Below, piece by piece: positions 6,906 through 9,885 of a DNA stretch of 9,885 nucleotides. The notes beneath the pieces are model-generated. The model saw nothing but the letters and a program-made list of their open reading frames with translations, did no database searches and was not told the origin of the DNA. Origin of the DNA: Cyanobacteriota bacterium (GTDB lineage: Bacteria > Cyanobacteriota > Cyanobacteriia > SKYG9). The translations under genes and the position numbers were made by a program. The first letter of the stretch is position 1; the number at the start of each line of letters is the position of its first letter. The DNA lies in the NCBI GenBank assembly GCA_025054735.1, contig JANWZG010000116.1:1-9885 (forward strand). The letters run 5' to 3'.

Positions 6906-6984
6906 TGTAGGTTGGGTTGAACAACTTGAAACCCAACACTAGTCTATGCTCCGTTAAGTTACGCTATCACTAACCTAACCTACA
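6906..6984. repeat. Palindromic interspersed repeat of the TGTAGGTTGGGTT type
   Basis: The ends TGTAGGTTGGGTT (6906-6918) and AACCTAACCTACA (6972-6984) are inverted repeats with 12 of 13 positions matching. The left end also pairs perfectly with an inner copy, GTTGGGTT (6911-6918) against AACCCAAC (6930-6937), giving a short hairpin. From memory, GTAGGTTGGGTT...AACCCAAC palindromes are frequent non-coding interspersed repeats in filamentous cyanobacteria. The element has no coding capacity, so it is a MITE-like or REP-like unit rather than an active insertion sequence. Confidence 0.7.
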
Positions 6985-7197
6985 AGAGGGTAGTAGTTTC
7001 AAGAGTTTTGTCAGGCAACCAGTCATGAATCTTCAAATCTCATGAATCTTTAACTTCACCCAGTAATACTCGCAAAGTCTTCACACAAAAAAAGCAGTTT
7101 ACTGTTACTGTATAAATGGCATCTACTGATGTAGGATCCAACGAGTGACCAGTACTGCAAGATTCAGTCCTTTGAGTTAAGAGCTGAGAGCTGCCTT

Positions 7198-7341
7198 ATG
7201 TTTAGACTAAACCTAGTCAGAGAGACTATCCAAAGCCTAATTCTGCAAGTTTTATTGAAAGGCAAGCCGTTTGTGCTCGGTGCATTTGTTGTTCCAAATG
7301 TCGCAGCAGTTAGAATTCCTGGTGGATTGACTCCCCCTTGA
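7198..7341 (+). CDS. Speculative 47-residue ORF
   Basis: An ATG at 7198 opens 47 codons to a TGA at 7339-7341. The peptide is basic at its start (MFRLNLVRE), hydrophobic in the middle (SLILQVLLKG, then VLGAFVVPNVAAV) and ends GGLTPP. A purine run GAGAG lies 7 bases before the ATG and could be a weak ribosome site. A TATAAA sits about 85 bp upstream. It resembles no family I know, and a random frame of this size is quite possible, so it is listed for comparison only. Confidence 0.2.
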   Translation: MFRLNLVRETIQSLILQVLLKGKPFVLGAFVVPNVAAVRIPGGLTPP

Positions 7342-7427
7342 TTAGGGATAGGAGATTAATGATAGGAACTGGAAAACTAGCGTTTTACCCTTGCATCTAG
7401 GCGGTTTGCAGTTCCCTGAGAGAGCAT

Positions 7428-7526
7428 TTGAAAAGTTTCTCAACAGCTTTGATTGATAAGAATTCCAAGCAAAGTTATTGGAAGTCACTGGCAGCTTTGT
7501 AGTAGAGCTTTTGGCTAACTTTTCAA
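7428..7526. repeat. 10-bp inverted repeat TTGAAAAGTT / AACTTTTCAA
   Basis: The arms at 7428-7437 and 7517-7526 are exact complements enclosing 79 bases, within which CAAAG and CTTTG motifs offer further pairing. This could be a branched RNA structure or the ends of a decayed small element. The gap is large, so chance cannot be excluded. Confidence 0.35.
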
Positions 7527-7583
7527 CTACTCCCTAAGCTATGCATTGGCAATCGCTATAACAGCAGCAACTTCTTGGCCTAT

Positions 7584-7623
7584 TCAGAGCCTTAACCTTA
7601 CCTTAATTGAGTTAAGACTCTGA
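7584..7623. terminator. Long imperfect hairpin TCAGAG-C-CTTAAC / GTTAAG-A-CTCTGA
   Basis: TCAGAG (7584-7589) pairs with CTCTGA (7618-7623), and CTTAAC (7591-7596) with GTTAAG (7611-7616), giving 12 pairs interrupted by one C/A mismatch around a 14-base loop. It is the longest stem in the intergenic region. No U-tract follows on either strand, so it may be a processing or regulatory structure rather than an intrinsic terminator. Confidence 0.4.
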
Positions 7624-7740
7624 GCTATCTGTACAGGAACAGTTCAGTTCAACAGGTTTCGGTCAATTTTGTGTTCACTGGTGATGACTGTGCTGGATCC
7701 TTGGCGTAAGTAACTTGAAGAGATCCTTAGTGTGATGCAG

Positions 7741-7756
7741 TGTATTTTTATATACA
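7741..7756. promoter_or_regulatory. NtcA-like box TGTA-N8-TACA
   Basis: TGTA (7741-7744), eight A/T bases and TACA (7753-7756) match the full consensus of NtcA, the global nitrogen regulator of cyanobacteria. The site ends 69 bp before the oxidoreductase ATG. Activated NtcA promoters normally have a TAN3T -10 box 20-24 bases after the TAC. Here the nearest candidate is TAGATC at 25 bases, which is imperfect. The site could therefore be fortuitous or repressive. Confidence 0.45.
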
Positions 7757-7807
7757 GTACACATGTTTTATTTAATGAAGTAGATCCGTCACCCACCATA
7801 AATTACC

Positions 7808-7814
7808 AAAGGAG
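7808..7814 (+). promoter_or_regulatory. Shine-Dalgarno sequence of the COG4091-type gene
   Basis: AAAGGAG lies 11 bases before the ATG at 7826 and is the clearest ribosome site in the window. It supports this start, and no in-frame upstream alternative looks better. Confidence 0.7.
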
Positions 7815-7825
7815 CTAAATCGCTA

Positions 7826-9136
7826 ATGATTATCGTTGATACTGCATTGAAAGCTCGTCATGAGGCAGGCAATCCTCTCAAAGTTGGGATGGTTGGCGCT
7901 GGAGCGATGGGATGGGGCATTGCGACTCAGATTGTCAACTTCACGTTAGGTATGGAGTTGGTGGCTGTGTCGAGCCGTACTCTGAAGAGTGCCCGTAAGG
8001 CATACGCAGAAGCCGGCATTGATGATCCAATCGAAGTAAAGACTCTCTTCCAACTTGAAGATGCTATCCGCCGAGGCAAACCTGCTGTTACGGAAAATGC
8101 TAGTCTACTGTGCCAAGCTGAAGGCATTGACATTATTGCTGAGGTGACTGGAACCATTGAATTTGCGGCTGGAGTAGTGCTGGAGGCAATCAATCATCAG
8201 AAACCAGTGGTCATGATGAATGCTGAGTTGGATGGCACGATCGGCCCCATCCTTAAGCACTATGCTGATCGCCAAGGCGTGATTTTATCCGGCTGCGAGG
8301 GTGATCAACCCGGTGTGGAGATGAATCTCTATCGATTTGTGAAAACCTTAGGATTACAACCACTGGTCTGCGGCAATGTTAAAGGCATGTTGGATCCTTA
8401 CCGTACTCCAGCAACTCAAGCTGAATTTGCTAAGCGCTGGAACCAAACTCCACACATGGTGACAAGCTTTGCTGATGGCACCAAGATTGCCTTTGAGCAG
8501 GCGATCGTCGCCAACGCAACGGGCATGGTTGTGGCCCAGCGCGGAATGATCGGGCACTCTGTCAAGCATGTCGATGAACTCGTCAATGTCTATGATGTTG
8601 ACCAACTGAAGCGTCTAGGTGGCATCGTTGACTATGTGCTCGGTGCGGAACCAGGCCCTGGAGTGTATGTGATTGGTTACACCGAAGACCCCACGCAACG
8701 CCACTATTTCCAGTATCTCAAGCGAGGTGAAGGGCCACTCTATTCTTTCTACACTCCCTATCATCTCTGCTGTGTAGAGTTTCCTATTTCTATTGCTCGT
8801 GTCGGACTACTCAATGATCCTGTAATTGCACCTATAGCTGGGCCAGTGGTTGATGTCATCACAACGGCCAAACGCGACTTAGAGGCAGGGGAAACTCTTG
8901 ATGGCATTGGCCATTACATGACCTATGGGCAATGTGAAAATTCAGATGTAGTGCGCAAGAAGCGATTATTACCCATGGGTCTGTCAGAAGGCTGTCGCCT
9001 AAAGCGCGCTATCCCCAAGGATCAAGTTCTGACCTATGATGATGTTGAGCTTCCTGAGGGGCAACTCTGCCATAAACTCAGAGCAGAGCAAGATGCCATA
9101 TTTGCACCCCAACGGCAACTCGCAACCGTAGGGTAG
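7826..9136 (+). CDS. NAD(P)-dependent oxidoreductase, homoserine-dehydrogenase-like with C-terminal SAF domain (COG4091 type)
   Basis: This 436-residue predicted cytosolic dehydrogenase has a Rossmann fold at the N-terminus with the dinucleotide loop GAGAMG (G24-G29). A conserved middle domain follows (VTGTIEF, VMMNAELDGTIGP, SGCEGDQPG, GNVKGMLDPYRTPAT, YTPYHLCCVE), then a C-terminal SAF-like region at about 340-425 (AKRDLEAGETLDGIGH, LKRAIPKDQVLTYDDVELP). This matches proteins described as predicted homoserine dehydrogenases with a SAF domain, which are sometimes mislabelled FlgA because of that domain. SAF domains also occur in sialic acid synthases. The substrate is not established to my knowledge. 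The RfbC-like gene nearby and my recollection of such proteins in CDP- or dTDP-sugar clusters suggest carbohydrate metabolism, but this is inference. A good Shine-Dalgarno sets the start, and an NtcA-like box lies upstream. Confidence 0.88.
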   Translation: MIIVDTALKARHEAGNPLKVGMVGAGAMGWGIATQIVNFTLGMELVAVSSRTLKSARKAYAEAGIDDPIEVKTLFQLEDAIRRGKPAVTENASLLCQAEGIDIIAEVTGTIEFAAGVVLEAINHQKPVVMMNAELDGTIGPILKHYADRQGVILSGCEGDQPGVEMNLYRFVKTLGLQPLVCGNVKGMLDPYRTPATQAEFAKRWNQTPHMVTSFADGTKIAFEQAIVANATGMVVAQRGMIGHSVKHVDELVNVYDVDQLKRLGGIVDYVLGAEPGPGVYVIGYTEDPTQRHYFQYLKRGEGPLYSFYTPYHLCCVEFPISIARVGLLNDPVIAPIAGPVVDVITTAKRDLEAGETLDGIGHYMTYGQCENSDVVRKKRLLPMGLSEGCRLKRAIPKDQVLTYDDVELPEGQLCHKLRAEQDAIFAPQRQLATVG

Positions 9137-9180
9137 GGTCGGCCTTCCTGGAGGCAAGCTGAATTGTCGTGGGCTGAATT

Positions 9181-9216
9181 ATGGTCTCTGTTGATTACTC
9201 AAACACTGGAGACCAT
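9181..9216. terminator. Dyad at the convergent gene ends
   Basis: ATGGTCTC (9181-9188) and GAGACCAT (9209-9216) are perfect complements, with an inner TTGA/TCAA stem (9191-9194 and 9199-9202). The hairpin straddles the stop codon of the Uma2 gene (9195-9197) and lies 45 bp past the oxidoreductase stop, so it could serve both converging transcripts. It lacks a U-tract. Confidence 0.35.
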
Positions 9217-9737
9217 GGTTCAGCGATCGCTAGCTCCCATCCTGGCAACAAGTCTAGTAGGGTCAGAATGTCTCCATCTTGAAACAGTTCTGGCTCTTGG
9301 TGAAGACGGTAGACCTTTAGGGTGCGGTCTTCTGGATTGATAAGAATCCCGATGCGCGTACCTTCCCGTAAAAAGGCGGCAATCTTGTCCTCTAGTTTGG
9401 CGATGCTATCGGCGGGAGACTTGACCTCAACTATCAAATCAGGTGCGAGTTCGGCAAAGGAGCGGGGTGCAACTTTCAGGCGTTCTGCTAGCACAAACGA
9501 CACATCCAGAGCACGAGTATCTGCATTAGGCAGGATGAAGCCAGCGCTAGATCCCGTCACTCTTCCCAAACGCCTGGGTTTTGTCCAATTGCCCAACTGC
9601 CGAGAGAATTCTGAGGCAACTTCCTCAGACTCGTATCCTGATGGACTCATGACGACAATTTCCCCCTGAATCAATTCCATCCGATAGTCTGGGTGCTCGG
9701 CTTGCAACTTTTCTAAATCATGGATGGTTAGAGTCAT
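9195..9737 (-). CDS. Uma2 family protein (DUF820, PD-(D/E)XK nuclease fold)
   Basis: This 180-residue protein belongs to a family greatly expanded in cyanobacteria and predicted to have a restriction-endonuclease-like fold. The family layout is clear: an N-terminal helix, YRMELIQGEIVVMSPSG (E21, P32), a SAGFILPN strand and the putative catalytic set D78 (ALDVSFV), E104 and K106 in PDLIVEVKSP, followed by KLEDKIAAFLREG and a C-terminal beta region ending PGWEL. All acidic and Lys residues expected for metal-dependent cleavage are present, so it looks intact. The biological role is not established, and nuclease activity is predicted from the fold. It starts 35 bp downstream of the RfbC-like stop on the same strand and may ride on that transcript. 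It converges with the oxidoreductase gene. Confidence 0.92.
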   Translation of the reverse strand: MTLTIHDLEKLQAEHPDYRMELIQGEIVVMSPSGYESEEVASEFSRQLGNWTKPRRLGRVTGSSAGFILPNADTRALDVSFVLAERLKVAPRSFAELAPDLIVEVKSPADSIAKLEDKIAAFLREGTRIGILINPEDRTLKVYRLHQEPELFQDGDILTLLDLLPGWELAIAEPWSPVFE

Positions 9738-9772
9738 GGTTATCTGTGCTACAAGGTTAGCCTAAGTGATGG

Positions 9773-9885
9773 TTACGCGTTTTCAAACAGGGGCCAGTTG
9801 GCATCTTTGTCAGAAATTACAACGACAGGGAGGGGCCACTCAATCCCAAATTTCGGATCGTTATAGCGGGCACCCCGTTCACAAC
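9773..9885 (-). CDS. RfbC-like dTDP-4-dehydrorhamnose 3,5-epimerase, C-terminal fragment (cut by window edge)
   Basis: The last 36 codons of a leftward gene are visible, ending at TAA (9775-9773). The rest lies beyond the right edge. The translated tail contains ARYNDPKFGIEWP, then VVISDKDANWPLF, which matches the characteristic end of the RmlC/RfbC cupin epimerases (pattern NDP..GI.WP, then SdKD...P). These enzymes convert dTDP-4-keto-6-deoxyglucose to the L-lyxo isomer in rhamnose synthesis. Relatives act on other NDP-4-keto-sugars, so the exact sugar is not settled. It suggests a nucleotide-sugar or surface polysaccharide cluster to the right of the window. The active-site His and Asp are outside the visible part. 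Confidence 0.75.
   Translation of the reverse strand, partial: CERGARYNDPKFGIEWPLPVVVISDKDANWPLFENA

Larger units (their letters stand above)
6676..7825. other. Long structured intergenic region (about 1.15 kb)
   Basis: This region lies between the divergent hydrolase (leftward) and oxidoreductase (rightward) genes. I find no ORF over 60 codons here. It is AT-rich and unusually dense in repeats: a perfect dyad at 6856-6882, a palindromic repeat at 6906-6984, direct repeats of TCATGAATCTT at 7023-7033 and 7040-7050 (with a related copy at 6861-6869), a 10-bp dyad with arms at 7428-7437 and 7517-7526, a long hairpin at 7584-7623, and an NtcA-type box at 7741-7756. A TATAAA at 7111-7116 could be a -10 box but has no convincing -35. 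A gene remnant or unrecognised RNA gene is possible. Confidence 0.75.

Noticed and set aside
7023..7050. Repeated TCATGAATCTT as the start of a CRISPR array
   Set aside because: Only two 11-bp copies 17 bases apart, with no regular longer repeat series and no cas genes.
7735..7815. 26-codon frame overlapping the oxidoreductase ribosome site
   Set aside because: The frame is short and unremarkable, overlaps a stronger explanation (promoter plus Shine-Dalgarno), and has no ribosome site of its own.

Overview
The window looks like a chromosomal stretch from a cyanobacterium. The octamer GCGATCGC (HIP1) occurs perfectly eight times in 9.9 kb (starts at 325, 436, 1575, 1875, 2079, 4520, 6527 and 9223), where chance predicts far less than one copy. 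A Uma2/DUF820 protein, a Ycf29/Rre1-like response regulator and an NtcA-type box fit the same assignment. There are no rRNA, tRNA, CRISPR or intact mobile elements.

Layout. A REC-LuxR response regulator, cut off by the left edge, runs rightward to 640. It converges on a long leftward block: an exported SH3b protein (737-1945), a PPP-type metallophosphatase (2018-2782), an SbcD/Mre11-like nuclease (3145-4410) 12 bp behind a small two-helix membrane protein (4423-4737), a possible 48-codon ORF (4859-5005), and a CocE/S15-type alpha/beta hydrolase (5002-6675) whose stop overlaps the start of that small ORF as ATGA. A gene-poor region of about 1.15 kb (6676-7825) follows. It is rich in inverted repeats and holds a TGTAGGTTGGGTT-type palindromic element, a long imperfect hairpin, a speculative 47-codon ORF and a TGTA-N8-TACA box. 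The box lies 70 bp upstream of a rightward Rossmann/SAF oxidoreductase of the COG4091 type (7826-9136). On the right, a Uma2 PD-(D/E)XK protein (9195-9737) and the C-terminal 36 codons of an RfbC-like sugar-nucleotide epimerase (9773-9885, absent from simple ORF calling because it runs off the edge) are encoded leftward.

How the genes relate. Most are housekeeping or accessory cyanobacterial genes with no obvious common pathway. The best functional link is on the right, where an RfbC-type epimerase end and a COG4091 oxidoreductase lie within 1 kb, which suggests the edge of a deoxysugar or cell-surface polysaccharide cluster. The membrane protein and SbcD-like gene are probably one operon, and the CocE-like gene may be translationally coupled to the small ORF.

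I see no convincing new defence or mobile system. The items most worth a second look are the two short ORFs, the structured 6676-7825 region with its NtcA-like box, the nested inverted repeat at 2962-3054, and the perfect 24-bp tandem duplication that carries the stop codon of the SH3b gene.
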